Assembly: GCF_003053845.1 (NCBI RefSeq)
Contig: NZ_QAYG01000006.1
Location: forward strand, 186,001 to 250,000
DNA: 64,000 bases
Direction: 5' to 3'
Origin: Breoghania corrubedonensis
GTDB taxonomy: Bacteria > Pseudomonadota > Alphaproteobacteria > Rhizobiales > Stappiaceae
The position numbers and the translations under genes were made by a program. Numbering within the stretch: position 1 is the first letter of the stretch; each line of letters begins with the position of its first letter. Under the pieces are notes generated by a model that saw only the letters and a program-made list of their open reading frames with translations, searched no databases and was not told the origin of the DNA. Of this stretch, positions 43,967 through 53,909 are shown one piece after another.

Positions 43967-44943
43967 GCACCACCATGACGGAAACCTCCGAGCTTGTGAT
44001 TGAGGAGGGCGTCCTTCCCTCTTCCGACGACTTTCTGCGCGATGCGCTCGCCGGCCTGACGGCACCGCGCAAGACCCTGCCCACCAAGTACCTTTACGAT
44101 GCGGAAGGGTCGCGGCTGTTCGAGGAAATCTGCGGATTGCCGGAATACTATCCGACCCGTACCGAAACAGCGTTGCTCCAGACCATCGCGCACGATCTTG
44201 CCGCGTCGATCTCGCGCCACGCCGTGCTGGTGGAATTCGGGTCCGGCGCAAGCGTGAAGACACGCGCCTTGCTCGACGCCGCCCCGCATCTTGAGGTTTA
44301 TGTTCCCATCGACATCTCGCAGAGCGCGCTCGACGAGGCTGCGGAGTCGTTGCGCGCGGATTTTCCCGACCTGCAGGTGGTCCCGCTCGTCGCCGACTTC
44401 ACGGCATCCCACGCCCTGCCGGCGGCGGCCGACGGACGGCCGCATGTGGGCTTCTTTCCCGGTTCCACCATCGGTAACTTCTCGCCGGAGGCCGCGGGGC
44501 ATTTTCTGAAATCCGCGCTTGCCACGCTCGGTGCGGATTCCCGTTTCATCCTCGGTGTGGATCTCGCCAAGGAACCGGAGGTGATGGTGCCGGCCTACGA
44601 CGATGCGCAAGGGGTGACGGCCGCCTTCAACCTGAACCTTCTTGCCCGTCTCAACCGGGAACTCGGCGCCGATTTCGTGCTCGACGCCTTCGCTCACCGC
44701 GCGGTCTGGAACGAGGCGGAGAGCCGCATGGAAATGCACCTCGTCTCGCGGAAGGAGCAGACGGTTCACCTTGGCGGCCGCGAGATCGTGTTCACCGAGG
44801 GTGAGACGATCCACACCGAAAACTCGCACAAGTACACCTACGAGGCGATCGCGGTACTGGCGGCGAAAGCCGGCTGGCGGATCGAGGAGAGTTGGGTGAG
44901 CGATCCCTTCCCCTTCGCCATCCTCCTGATGAGCGCCGCGTGA
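43963..44943 (+). CDS. egtD: L-histidine N-alpha-trimethyltransferase EgtD
   Basis: SAM-dependent trimethylation of histidine to hercynine, the first step to ergothioneine. 326 residues, usual length. The family start TLPTKYLYDAEGSRLFEEIC is followed by LPEYYPTRTE, SAM motif I EFGSGAS at 91-97, and FFPGSTIGNFSPEAA, with YTYEAIAVLAAKAGW near the end. The start is the GTG at 43963 overlapping egtB as GTGA; an ATG 12 bases downstream is an alternative. The order egtB-egtD means the second step is encoded first. Confidence 0.94.
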   Translation: MSTTMTETSELVIEEGVLPSSDDFLRDALAGLTAPRKTLPTKYLYDAEGSRLFEEICGLPEYYPTRTETALLQTIAHDLAASISRHAVLVEFGSGASVKTRALLDAAPHLEVYVPIDISQSALDEAAESLRADFPDLQVVPLVADFTASHALPAAADGRPHVGFFPGSTIGNFSPEAAGHFLKSALATLGADSRFILGVDLAKEPEVMVPAYDDAQGVTAAFNLNLLARLNRELGADFVLDAFAHRAVWNEAESRMEMHLVSRKEQTVHLGGREIVFTEGETIHTENSHKYTYEAIAVLAAKAGWRIEESWVSDPFPFAILLMSAA

Positions 44944-44967
44944 TGAACGTCCAATTGCGATGATGCC

Positions 44968-45645
44968 ATGAAAGATCAACCTCTGGCGGACGCCGATTTG
45001 GCGGGAGCGATCCGAGCCTGCCTGCCGGCGGGGGCGACCTTCGATTGTGGCGCGTTGGAAGAACGTCAGGGGCCGCTTTTCGCACAGGAGGAAGCGGAAA
45101 TCACGCGTGCCGTCACCTCTCGCCGCATGGGCTTTCGTGCCGGTCGCACCTGCGCGCGCAATGCGCTCGGCCAGCTCGGTGTCGACGCCGGTCCGGTCCT
45201 CGCCGCCCGCGACCGCCGCCCCCTCTGGCCAGAAGGGATGGTCGGTTCGATCACTCACTCCGATGATCTGGCGGCGGCGGTCGCCGGACGCAGTGCGGAT
45301 TTCATCGGCCTGGGGATCGATCTGGAGCCGGCCGCCGCGCTTGCACCAGATCTTGCTGATGCGATCTGCCGCCCGGAGGAACGGGGATTCCGCGTGCCCG
45401 GCGTGGATGCGGCGAAACTGGTCTTCGTGATCAAGGAAGCCTTCTACAAGGCCTACTATCCCGCGACCCTGCAATTTCTCGATTTTCCCGACGCCCTCGT
45501 TCGTCTCGGTCCGTTGCCGGGAACCTTCAGCGCTCACCTCATCAATCCGGATCATCCCGGGATCGAAGGCCGGCGCGAGATCGAGGGACTTTGGACACTC
45601 GCCGAAGGGCATCTGCTGGCGGTCGCCGCGTTGCCTCGGGAATAA
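44968..45645 (+). CDS. 4'-phosphopantetheinyl transferase, EntD type
   Basis: Transfers phosphopantetheine from CoA to carrier proteins. 225 residues. Motifs: GSITHSDD at 93-100, magnesium-binding D118 and E120 in GLGIDLE, and KEAFYK at 156-161. The residues before KEAF are FVI, where EntD proteins usually have FSA. No synthetase or polyketide genes are in the window, so its carrier protein is elsewhere; an acyl- or siderophore-type target is possible. It follows egtD by 24 bases and may be cotranscribed, although no functional link with ergothioneine is known to me. Confidence 0.87.
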   Translation: MKDQPLADADLAGAIRACLPAGATFDCGALEERQGPLFAQEEAEITRAVTSRRMGFRAGRTCARNALGQLGVDAGPVLAARDRRPLWPEGMVGSITHSDDLAAAVAGRSADFIGLGIDLEPAAALAPDLADAICRPEERGFRVPGVDAAKLVFVIKEAFYKAYYPATLQFLDFPDALVRLGPLPGTFSAHLINPDHPGIEGRREIEGLWTLAEGHLLAVAALPRE

Positions 45646-45751
45646 TCGCGGGTCGTCCACAAGCAGCGAGCGACAGTGATCCCGATATCCTTGGGCTCGG
45701 GACGTGGCAAGCGTAACGCCGTCTGCAGGGACGCGGCGAAAAGGCGGGGCG

Positions 45752-48286
45752 TCAGGCTGCGGAGATGCGGCCCCGGGCCTCGTTCTCGTCCGGGGGCGCC
45801 TCGGCGCGATGGAAGACGCGCTTCAGGATCTCCGCGACATCACCGGCGGGCAGAGGGCGGCTGAAGAGATAGCCCTGCACCTGGGTGCAACCCTCGCTGC
45901 GCAGGTGCTCGAGCTGTTCCTCCGTTTCCACGCCTTCGGCGGTCGTCGCTATGGAGAGACTGCGGCCGAGACCGGTGAGCGCACGCACGATGGCGCTCGC
46001 TTCGGGCCGTTCCGCCAGCGTGCGTACGAAGGACTGGTCGATCTTGATCTTGTCGAAAGGGAATTTCTGCAGATAGCTCAGGCTGGAATAGCCGGTGCCG
46101 AAGTCGTCCATGGCGATCTGGATGCCGAGATCCTTGAGGTCGCGCAAGGCCTCGACGTTGGTTTCGCTGTCCTGAAGGAGGACGGATTCGGTGATTTCCA
46201 GTTCCACACGCTCAGGGGCGATGCCAGAACTCGCCAGCGCATGCGCGACGGCGCCCACCACCCTGTTGTTCCGGAACTGGACGGGCGAGAGGTTGATCGC
46301 CACCTTGACTTCCTCGGGCCAGTGAACGGCCTCGCGGCAGGCCTCTTCCAGAACCCAGGCGCCGATATCGATGATGAGGCCGATTTCCTCGCACAGCGGG
46401 ATGAATTCCGCCGGCGAGACGAGGCCGCGAGTGGGGTGGTGCCAGCGCAGAAGCGCTTCGAAGGCGCAAACCTTGCCGCTTTCCAGGTCCACCAGCGGCT
46501 GGTAGTGGAGTTCGAATTCCTCCGCCTTCAGCGCGTGGCGCAGGTCCAGCTCCATGGTCCGGCGGGCCTGCAGGCGGGCATCCATATCCGGCTCGAAGAA
46601 GCGGAAGACGCTGCGCCCGTCATTCTTGGAACGGTAGAGCGCCATGTCGGCATTCTTCAGGAGGTGGTCGGGTTCGACACCGTCGGCGGGGGCGAGCGCG
46701 ATGCCGATGCTCGTACCGATGACAACCTGATGGCCGTCGATCTGATAGGGCTGGCCGATATAGTCGATCAGCCGGGCGGCAAGGGCACTCGCCTCTACCG
46801 GGCTTTCCATGTCGGTCTGGATGACGGCGAATTCGTCGCCGCCCAGACGCGCGACGAAGTCGGTTTCCCGCAGGGACGTCTTGAAGCGATCCGCGACCGC
46901 CTGCAGTAGCTTGTCGCCAACCGGGTGCCCCAGCGTGTCGTTGACTTCCTTGAAATGATCGAGGTCTAGGCATTGCACGGCGACGAGATGGTCGTTGCGT
47001 TGCGCACGAGCGAGCGCTTCCTGCAACCGTTCTCGAAACAGGACGCGGTTCGGCAGATCGGTCAGCGCGTCGTGATGGGCCATGTGGGCGACGCGGGCTT
47101 CGGCCTTGCGCCGCTCCGTCACATCGACAACGGAGATGACGAAGTTCTGGCGGCCGTCCAGATCCATCCGGCGCACATAGGGATAGACGTCCATCTCACT
47201 GCCGTCCGCGCGCACATGGTGCCAGACGTCATGTCCCTGATAGGGACGGTCGAGATCGTGCAGGAAATTGGCGAATTCGGTCCGGCTGTTCGGAGAGAGT
47301 GTTTCCAGAACGGTCATCTGGTGAAAGGCTTCGCGGCTGTGTCCGTAATGGCGAACGGCCGCTTCGTTGACGTGCAGGATCCGCAGGGTATCGCTCGCCA
47401 CCAGCCACGTGGGGATCGGGTTGCCCTCGAACAGCAGTCGAAAGGAGCGTTCGCGTTCCTTGATTTCTGCGATGTCGGTGAGCGTTACCGAAATAAGTTC
47501 GCCAATGGGTGCGGCGGAGACCTTGAAATGCCGCATCGCGTGTTCGCCGGGATAGGTCACCTCGAAATTGATACGCCGTTCCTCTTGCACCGCGCGCGCA
47601 AGGTTCTCGACGACTTCTGCTTCCTCCAGGTGCAGGCCGAGTTCCGACAGGCGTGACCATTGCAGACGCTCGGCAGGCATGTTGAACAGCCGTGCAGCGC
47701 CATCGTTGAAGGCGACGAACTGGAAGTCCACCACCTCGTCGCAGGTGTTCTTGATGGCGGTCAGCGCGATCATGCCCTCGTCGGTGGCGCCGAACATGGT
47801 GTCGAGAACATCATACTTGGCGTCGCGCCGGTCGAGCACGATGATGAAGACCGGCGGTCCCCAAAGGCTGGAAAGCGGCAGCGCCCACAAGTCGTAGGTC
47901 TCGAACTTGCCGTCTTCAACCTGGTGGGTGGTCACACGGGCCGGTTCATTGGTCTGCAGGCTGAAATCGATCGCATCGCGCAGGCTGTGGGCGCGGTCGG
48001 CCCTCAGGCACGAAAACGCGGCACCGTCGCGCGGAATTCCGCCCCATGCGCAGAATGTCGCGCCGACGCGGGCGAGGTTCATCTCGCCGGCCTTGTCCTG
48101 CACGACGAGGGCCATGCTGTCGGCAAAATGTCCGAGATTGCCCAGTGCGACATTTTCGTAAGGGGGAAGGTTCGGCGGCGCAGTGCGTTCCGAACGCCAG
48201 CGCAGGAGCACGAAATCAATGGCGCGGCGCGGACCGGAGGAACCGGGCGCGCACGGGGATTGGGGCAGGAGCGGTTGAGAACTCAA
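45752..48286 (-). CDS. PAS-GGDEF-EAL cyclic-di-GMP enzyme
   Basis: 844 residues, cytoplasmic, no membrane helix. After an N-terminal region come two PAS-like domains (about 160-270 and 285-395), then GGDEF and EAL domains. The diguanylate cyclase active site is intact (GGDEF at 482-486), with an inhibitory site RETD at 473-476, five residues before it. The phosphodiesterase site is also intact: EAL at 610-612, INLSPVQF, ELEITESVLL, DDFGTGYSSL, IKIDQSF, TTAEGVET and QGYLFSRP. Both activities are therefore possible; the PAS domains would decide which dominates. Converges with the phosphopantetheinyl transferase gene. Confidence 0.93.
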   Translation of the reverse strand: MSSQPLLPQSPCAPGSSGPRRAIDFVLLRWRSERTAPPNLPPYENVALGNLGHFADSMALVVQDKAGEMNLARVGATFCAWGGIPRDGAAFSCLRADRAHSLRDAIDFSLQTNEPARVTTHQVEDGKFETYDLWALPLSSLWGPPVFIIVLDRRDAKYDVLDTMFGATDEGMIALTAIKNTCDEVVDFQFVAFNDGAARLFNMPAERLQWSRLSELGLHLEEAEVVENLARAVQEERRINFEVTYPGEHAMRHFKVSAAPIGELISVTLTDIAEIKERERSFRLLFEGNPIPTWLVASDTLRILHVNEAAVRHYGHSREAFHQMTVLETLSPNSRTEFANFLHDLDRPYQGHDVWHHVRADGSEMDVYPYVRRMDLDGRQNFVISVVDVTERRKAEARVAHMAHHDALTDLPNRVLFRERLQEALARAQRNDHLVAVQCLDLDHFKEVNDTLGHPVGDKLLQAVADRFKTSLRETDFVARLGGDEFAVIQTDMESPVEASALAARLIDYIGQPYQIDGHQVVIGTSIGIALAPADGVEPDHLLKNADMALYRSKNDGRSVFRFFEPDMDARLQARRTMELDLRHALKAEEFELHYQPLVDLESGKVCAFEALLRWHHPTRGLVSPAEFIPLCEEIGLIIDIGAWVLEEACREAVHWPEEVKVAINLSPVQFRNNRVVGAVAHALASSGIAPERVELEITESVLLQDSETNVEALRDLKDLGIQIAMDDFGTGYSSLSYLQKFPFDKIKIDQSFVRTLAERPEASAIVRALTGLGRSLSIATTAEGVETEEQLEHLRSEGCTQVQGYLFSRPLPAGDVAEILKRVFHRAEAPPDENEARGRISAA

Positions 48287-48755
48287 GGCTTTAGCCCTTG
48301 ATCGACTATAGGGGAAGAGCGGCCGATCGCGGGCCGTCTTGCCGTACTAATACGCATGAAAGCTCTTACGATAAGATAAATTACAAAGGTAAATCGCCGC
48401 TGATGTTCGAGGTGATAACCGATTGTTTCCGGGCTGCTACAACTCATTTGGTTAGCCGGATAACTTCTCGGTAAAGTTGAACTTTTGTTCTTATGCGCGG
48501 TGTGATGTACGCCATTTCGGTTTCATTCACACCCTTGCATCCGGGTGTGGACCCCCATGCGGTGCAAGCCGATGAATCCGGTGTTGTGGAGTTTTACTCC
48601 ATCACTCTGGGTTTTTTCGAAAACAAGCTTCACCCGGGCGCGTTTCGCTGCTATTTCGCAGCGATCCCGTTTCCGGCCGTATCACTCCGCAGGAGGCCGT
48701 GCGGTCAACGGCGGCGGCGCCACGTTTTCCGTTTTTCGAATAAGGCAGACACTTC
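48287..48755. other. divergent intergenic region, GGDEF-EAL and HAD genes
   Basis: Contains an AT-rich patch (about 48350-48400) suitable for promoters. A perfect dyad CACACCC-N8-GGGTGTG lies at 48528-48549. No gene is supported. Confidence 0.5.
48528..48549. promoter_or_regulatory. inverted repeat CACACCC-N8-GGGTGTG
   Basis: Perfect seven-base arms, 207 bases before the HAD gene ATG. It has the spacing of a dimeric regulator site. The binding protein is unknown, and it could be a small hairpin instead. Confidence 0.35.
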
Positions 48756-49445
48756 ATGCTCAATGCTCCCCTCAAGCCTGTGGATCTCGTCATCTTCGAC
48801 TGTGACGGCGTGCTCATCGACAGCGAGCCGGTTTCCGCGCGCACGCTTGCGGAAACGCTGAAGGAAGCCGGGCTGGCAATGGAGCCGCTCGATGTGCAGC
48901 GCGAATTTACCGGCATGACGGAAAAGCAGATGCTGGCCGATCTGACACGGCGCGGAATAACGGATAGCGCGGCGTTCGTCGGTCGCTGGCGCGAGGCGCT
49001 CTATGCGGGCTTCAAGCGTGAGCTTCGCGAGATCGAGGGCATCGGAGCGCTTGTGCGTGGGCTCGACGCGCACAAGTGCGTCGCCTCCAATTCAACCATC
49101 GATAGACTTGATAACAGTCTCGGAATTCTCGATCTGTGGGATGCTTTCGCACCGCACGTGTTCAGTGCCGAGATGGTCGCGAACCCCAAGCCGGCGCCGG
49201 ATTTGGCGGAACATTGTCTGAGGACATTCGACGTTGCGCCGGAGCGAGCCGTCTTCATCGATGACAGTACGCAGGGCGTTCGTTCGGCGAAGGCCGCGGG
49301 TGTCTTCGCGATAGGCTTCATCGGGGAGAGCGAGGCACGGGTGGACCAGAAGGCGACGCTGATCGCCGCCGGCGCCGACGCGGTCGTCACCGGGGTCAAG
49401 GAGCTGGAGCGGCTTCTGGCCGCGAGCATGGCCGTGGTGGGGTAA
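48756..49445 (+). CDS. HAD-family phosphatase
   Basis: 229 residues. HAD motif I is FDCDGVLIDSE with nucleophile D15 and acid D17; motif II is in CVASNST; motif III lysine is in VANPKPAPDL; motif IV is VFIDDSTQGVRSAKAAG. The alpha-helical cap (about 20-85) places it with the phosphoglycolate phosphatase/beta-phosphoglucomutase group. The substrate is probably a small sugar phosphate or phosphoglycolate, but cannot be fixed. Alone in its transcription unit. Confidence 0.88.
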   Translation: MLNAPLKPVDLVIFDCDGVLIDSEPVSARTLAETLKEAGLAMEPLDVQREFTGMTEKQMLADLTRRGITDSAAFVGRWREALYAGFKRELREIEGIGALVRGLDAHKCVASNSTIDRLDNSLGILDLWDAFAPHVFSAEMVANPKPAPDLAEHCLRTFDVAPERAVFIDDSTQGVRSAKAAGVFAIGFIGESEARVDQKATLIAAGADAVVTGVKELERLLAASMAVVG

Positions 49446-49529
49446 CGCGCTGCTGCATCCAGATGGTTGCATGGATGGGCCGCAAGCAGAATGCCCGGCG
49501 GAATGTATCCACCCCGCCGGGCGTATTTT

Positions 49530-50966
49530 CTATCGCATCTGGGTGACGAAGCGCGTATCGAGATAGGCGTCGAGCGCCTCTGAGCCGCCCTCGGTGCCGT
49601 AGCCCGAATCCTTGATGCCGCCGAACGGCACTTCGGGAAGCGCCAGGCCGAGGTGGTTGATGGTCAGCATGCCGGCCTCCACCTTCGCGCCCAGCATCTG
49701 CGCCGTCTCCGAAGAGCTGGTATAGGCGTAGGCCGCAAGGCCGAACGGCAGGCGGTTGGCCTCCGCGATCGCCTCGTCGGCGTCGGAGAAGCGGTTGATG
49801 ACCGCCACCGGGCCGAACGGCTCCTCGTTCATGATGCGCGCCGAAGTCGGCACGTTGGTGAGCACCGTCGGCTCGAAGAAGTAGCCCTGGTTGCCGATGC
49901 GCTTGCCGCCGGTCGCCAGCGTGCCGCCGGCGTCAACCGCATCGTTGATCAGGCCTTCCAGCGCCGGGATGCGACGTTCGTTGGCGAGCGGGCCCATGTC
50001 CACGCCGTCTTCCAGGCCATTGCCGACCTTCGTGGCCTTGGAGGCCGCGATGAAGCCCTCCATGAACTGGTCGGCGATCTTGTCCTGGACAAGGAAGCGG
50101 GTCGGGGAGACGCAGACCTGGCCGGCGTTGCGGTACTTGTGCACCGAGATCTGCTTGACCGCGGTCTCCACGTCGGCGTCGTCGAAGACGAGGACCGGTG
50201 CATGGCCGCCGAGTTCCATCGTGGCGCGTTTCATGTGCTGGCCGGCGAGCGCTGCGAGCTGCTTGCCAACGGGCGTGGAGCCGGTGAAGGAGATCTTGCG
50301 GATCACGGGGTGCGGGATCAGGTATTCGGAGATCTCGGCCGGCACGCCGTAGACGAGGTTGACGACGCCCTGCGGAATGCCGGCGTCGATGAAGCAACGG
50401 ATGAGTTCGGCCGGCGAGGCCGGTGTTTCTTCCGGCGCCTTGACGATGATCGAGCAGCCGGTGGCGATGGCCGCAGACAGCTTGCGCACGATCTGGTTGA
50501 TCGGGAAGTTCCAGGGTGTGAAGGCGGCGACCGGGCCCACGGGCACCTTGATCGTCATCTGCACGACGCCGGGCGCACGCGCCGGGATGACCTGGCCGTA
50601 GGTGCGGCGGCCTTCCTCGGCGAACCAGTCGATCGTGTCGGCGCCGGCCAGAACCTCGCCCTTGGACTGGCCAAGCGGCTTGCCCTGTTCCTTGGTCATC
50701 AACCAGGCGATGTCGCTGGCGCGCTGGCGCAGCAGGTCGGCGGCCTTGCGCATCAGTTTGTAGCGGGTGAAGGCAGGCGTCTCGCTCCACACCTTGAACC
50801 CGCGCTCCACGGCGGCGAGCGCGCGATCCAGATCGGCCTTGCCGGCATGGGCGAGGCGGCCGATTTCCTGGCCGGTCGCCGGGTCGACGATTTCGAGCGT
50901 GCGGCCGTCAGCGGCGTCGCACCAGTCTCCATCGATGAAGAGCTGGATGTCGGAATAGGTCGTCAT
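49530..50966 (-). CDS. gabD: NAD(P)-dependent succinate-semialdehyde-type dehydrogenase
   Basis: Aldehyde dehydrogenase, 478 residues. Catalytic E251 (MELGGHAPV) and C285 ([12 protein letters not shown]), cofactor segment [19 protein letters not shown]. The overall pattern matches the succinate/glutarate semialdehyde dehydrogenase group, and members oxidise several related aldehydes. The start at 50966 is chosen from the GGAG six bases upstream and the family N-terminus ([10 protein letters not shown]). No GABA transaminase is adjacent, so the name is tentative. Confidence 0.82.
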   Translation of the reverse strand: MTTYSDIQLFIDGDWCDAADGRTLEIVDPATGQEIGRLAHAGKADLDRALAAVERGFKVWSETPAFTRYKLMRKAADLLRQRASDIAWLMTKEQGKPLGQSKGEVLAGADTIDWFAEEGRRTYGQVIPARAPGVVQMTIKVPVGPVAAFTPWNFPINQIVRKLSAAIATGCSIIVKAPEETPASPAELIRCFIDAGIPQGVVNLVYGVPAEISEYLIPHPVIRKISFTGSTPVGKQLAALAGQHMKRATMELGGHAPVLVFDDADVETAVKQISVHKYRNAGQVCVSPTRFLVQDKIADQFMEGFIAASKATKVGNGLEDGVDMGPLANERRIPALEGLINDAVDAGGTLATGGKRIGNQGYFFEPTVLTNVPTSARIMNEEPFGPVAVINRFSDADEAIAEANRLPFGLAAYAYTSSSETAQMLGAKVEAGMLTINHLGLALPEVPFGGIKDSGYGTEGGSEALDAYLDTRFVTQMR

Positions 50967-51550
50967 TGTGATCTCCGATTGGTGATGTCTCCGCCGGCCC
51001 GGTTGATGGTCCGCGCGGCGGCTTGTTGTCGGTGCTGGAAATAGGGGGGCTGTCGAAAGGCTCAAGAAGCCCGGGGTCTTTCTCCAGCAGGTCCTCCGGA
51101 ATTTGGGCGGCAGTGGAAAGGGGGCCGAATGGCCCTTTGCCGCGCACGGGATGGCGACCCGGCGACGCCGGCACCGGTGCAATCAACACGGTGCGGCGCG
51201 CTCGGGATGCGGTCTTCGTATCATGCCTTGTGAAAAGTTCGAAGACGATCCTTTCGCGTTCTGTCTCGCCGTTTCGTGATCGGGTCTCGATGAAACGACG
51301 GATTGCCCCAAGGTTTCCATGCGCAGATTGTTGATGCGAAGCAGGATTGATAGCGCTAGCGTCGGACAACGGGCAACGCCCTGCGGCCAGAAGCAGGTAT
51401 TCGCGGATGCCGGGATGGAGGACGTCCAGAACGGGTGACTTTGAACTTCCCGAGGCTCGGGAAGCGGGGAAGGTGTGTGCGGCTCTCGATCCCGGGTCAG
51501 ACCCCAAGGACGATGGCGGCCGTGCCTTGAGCGTAACCGCGGAAGCACCA
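50967..51550. other. divergent intergenic region, gabD-like and GlxA-type genes
   Basis: No gene or clear repeat is seen. It must contain the promoters of both neighbours. I found no convincing -35/-10 or dyad. Confidence 0.4.
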
Positions 51551-52666
51551 ATGGCTGGACGTAAACCGGCCGATCGGGATCCGCTTCAGGGGACGGCCTT
51601 GGAACCAGGCGCGGAAAATGCGGAAACGATCGGTTTCCTACTCATCCCCCGATTTTCGCTGATCGCCTTCGCGGCGGCGATAGAACCGTTGCGGCTGGCG
51701 AATCATCTGACCGGCAAGCGGCTCTACGATTGGGAGCTGCTGTCGCGTGATGGCGGCAGCGAACGGGCGAGCAACGGCATCGCAGTGGGGGTGGGCCATT
51801 CCATGGCGGATGCGCCGGCCTTTTCCGCTCTTATCGTGTGCGCTGGCATCGATGGCCATTGGTACGACGACCGTCAGGTTATCGCGTGGCTGAGACGTAT
51901 GGCGACAAAGAGCGTGCCGCTTGGTGCGATCTGTACGGCAAGCCACATTCTCGCGCGCGCCGGACTGCTTGGCGGCTATCGCTGCACCGTCCATTGGGAC
52001 AGTCTGGCGAGCTTCAGCGAGAACTATCCCGAGATCGTCGTGACCGGCGACATCTTCACTGTCGACCGCAACCGCTTCACCTGTGCCGGCGGGACGGCGG
52101 CGGCCGACATGATGCTGCACCGCATCGCCGCCCGTCATGGCGAGGATCTGGCCGCCAGAGTTTCCGAACAGATGCTGCACGACAAGATCCGTCCCGCCGC
52201 CATGCAGCAGAACGCGGTGATCCAGCAGCCGCTGGGGATCGAGCGACAGGACCTGCAGGCGGCGATCAAGCTGATGCTGGCGACGATCGAGCAGCCGCTC
52301 GACCTCTTGACGCTCGCCAAGCGGCTTGGCCAGTCGCGGCGCAATGTCGAGCGGCTTTTCCGTACCTACATGAACTGCTCGCCGGGCAAGTACTACCTGG
52401 GCTTGCGGCTCATCCGGGCGCGCCAGCTCCTGCACCAGACGTCCAAGACCGTGCAGCAGGTCGCGGTGTGCTGCGGATTTTCCTCTGCCGCCCATTTCAG
52501 CCGCTGCTACCGGGACCATTACGGTGTGCCGCCGCGGTCCGACCAGATCTCCAGCCGCTACCGCATGAGCGCGTTCGCCGACAGTGTGGCGGAGCCGCCC
52601 ATGCCGGAAGCTGTGGTGGCGGCGCAAACGGGAGAGGACGAGGGCGAGGAGCACGAAGGGTGGTAA
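51551..52666 (+). CDS. GlxA-family regulator, DJ-1/PfpI plus AraC domain, copy 1
   Basis: 371 residues. N-terminal class I glutamine-amidotransferase-like (DJ-1/PfpI) domain at about 28-200 (IGFLLIPRFSLIAFAAAIEPL), with the loop GAICTASHILARAGLLGG. C-terminal AraC-type double helix-turn-helix at about 240-330 (LAKRLGQSRRNVERLF and VAVCCGFSSAAHFSRCYRDHYG). This is the layout of GbdR, which activates glycine-betaine, dimethylglycine and sarcosine catabolic genes in Pseudomonas. Next to soxBDAG and dgcAB it probably does the same. Overlaps the next regulator by seven bases. Confidence 0.87.
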   Translation: MAGRKPADRDPLQGTALEPGAENAETIGFLLIPRFSLIAFAAAIEPLRLANHLTGKRLYDWELLSRDGGSERASNGIAVGVGHSMADAPAFSALIVCAGIDGHWYDDRQVIAWLRRMATKSVPLGAICTASHILARAGLLGGYRCTVHWDSLASFSENYPEIVVTGDIFTVDRNRFTCAGGTAAADMMLHRIAARHGEDLAARVSEQMLHDKIRPAAMQQNAVIQQPLGIERQDLQAAIKLMLATIEQPLDLLTLAKRLGQSRRNVERLFRTYMNCSPGKYYLGLRLIRARQLLHQTSKTVQQVAVCCGFSSAAHFSRCYRDHYGVPPRSDQISSRYRMSAFADSVAEPPMPEAVVAAQTGEDEGEEHEGW

Positions 52667-53736
52667 CGCGGGCAAGCGAGGGTCGGGAGCGTCCGGCGGA
52701 ACGGCCGGCGCTGACGGTCGGCTTCCTTCTGACCAACAATTTCACGCTGACCGCTCTTTCAAGCTTCATCGACGCGCTGCGGCTTGCCGCCGACGAGGGC
52801 GACGGCAGCCGGCCGATCCGGTGCCGCTGGCACATCCTCGGTCGCAAGGACGAGCCGCGCATGTCCAGTTGCGGCATCGCGGTCGCACCCGACAGAGACT
52901 ACGACCTCGCCGGCCTCGACTATCTCGTCGTGGTCGGCGGGCTTCTCCATCGCGGGCCGCAGCTTGGCGCGGATGCGGCCGCCTGCATCCACAGCGCGGC
53001 ACGACAGCAAATCCCGCTCATCGGCGTGTGCACGGGCAGTTTCGTGCTGGCGCGTGCTGGTCTGATGCAGGATCGCGCGTGCTGCGTGAGTTGGTATCAT
53101 TTCCGCGATTTCGTTGAAGAGTTTCCCGATCTCGTGCCGGTCGCCGAGCAGCTTTTCATCGAGGACCGCGACCGCATCACCTGTTCCGGAGGAGCCGGGG
53201 TGGTTGATCTTGCCGCCTTCCTCATCGAGAGACATCTGGGCCGGGCCGCCGCGCAGAAGGCGATGCACATCCTGCAGGTCGATCCGGGCCGGGCATCCGG
53301 CCAGTCGCAGCCGCCGCCGCCCGTCGGCGGGCCGGTGCTGGACGCGCGGGTGCGCCGGGCGATGCTGATGATGGAGCAGCATCTGAGCGATCCGCTCGCC
53401 ATGGAGGAAATCGCGGCAAAGCTCGCGATCAGCACGCGCCAGTTCGAGCGCGTGTTCCAGGCAACGACCGGCATGAGCCCCAACCGGTTCTACCGGCTCC
53501 TGCGGTTGCGCTACGGGCTGTGGATGTTGAAGACCTCGCGCCGCTCGGTCACCGATGTGGCGCTGGAGGCAGGCTTTGCCGATTGCGCGCATTTCTCGCG
53601 CCATTTCCGCGATCTCTTCGGCATCAATCCGTCGCAAGTGCGCAAGGAGAGCGAGGCGACGGAGCCGCGCCTGACGCAGGCGAGACACCGGCCGGACATG
53701 GGCGAGGGGCCGCAAGAGCGCCGGTTTTACGAATAG
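52660..53736 (+). CDS. GlxA-family regulator, DJ-1/PfpI plus AraC domain, copy 2
   Basis: 358 residues from a GTG at 52660, with GAGGAG ten bases upstream, so translation is coupled to the first regulator. Same two-domain layout: DJ-1/PfpI-like part (TVGFLLTNNFTLTALSSFIDALRLA, GVCTGSFVLARAGLM) and AraC part (IAAKLAISTRQFERVF, VALEAGFADCAHFSRHFRDLFG). It is clearly diverged from copy 1, so not a recent duplication. Two adjacent regulators may sense different methylated amines or form mixed dimers. Located 173 bases before soxB. Confidence 0.87.
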   Translation: MVTRASEGRERPAERPALTVGFLLTNNFTLTALSSFIDALRLAADEGDGSRPIRCRWHILGRKDEPRMSSCGIAVAPDRDYDLAGLDYLVVVGGLLHRGPQLGADAAACIHSAARQQIPLIGVCTGSFVLARAGLMQDRACCVSWYHFRDFVEEFPDLVPVAEQLFIEDRDRITCSGGAGVVDLAAFLIERHLGRAAAQKAMHILQVDPGRASGQSQPPPPVGGPVLDARVRRAMLMMEQHLSDPLAMEEIAAKLAISTRQFERVFQATTGMSPNRFYRLLRLRYGLWMLKTSRRSVTDVALEAGFADCAHFSRHFRDLFGINPSQVRKESEATEPRLTQARHRPDMGEGPQERRFYE

Positions 53737-53909
53737 GTCCGGCCTGCCGCTTGGCGCTTGTTTGCCGTTGCGGCATAGCGTGTCGACTTTTTCCTCTCCA
53801 TGTCGGTTTTATTCAAGCGCGGTGGCCCTGCCGTTCTAGCGGTGCCTTGGCGTTCGGGATCATGCTTTCTCCTAACGTCACATGAGGCCTTTCGGGGAGA
53901 ATGTCGGGC

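Noticed and set aside
43897-45660. 587-codon minus-strand frame opposite egtB end, egtD and the phosphopantetheinyl transferase
   Set aside because: Shadow frame spanning three real genes; low-complexity Arg/Gly-rich product.
53751-53766. Sigma-54 promoter upstream of soxB (TTGGCGC...TTTGCC)
   Set aside because: The GG-to-GC distance is nine bases instead of ten, which abolishes recognition by RpoN.
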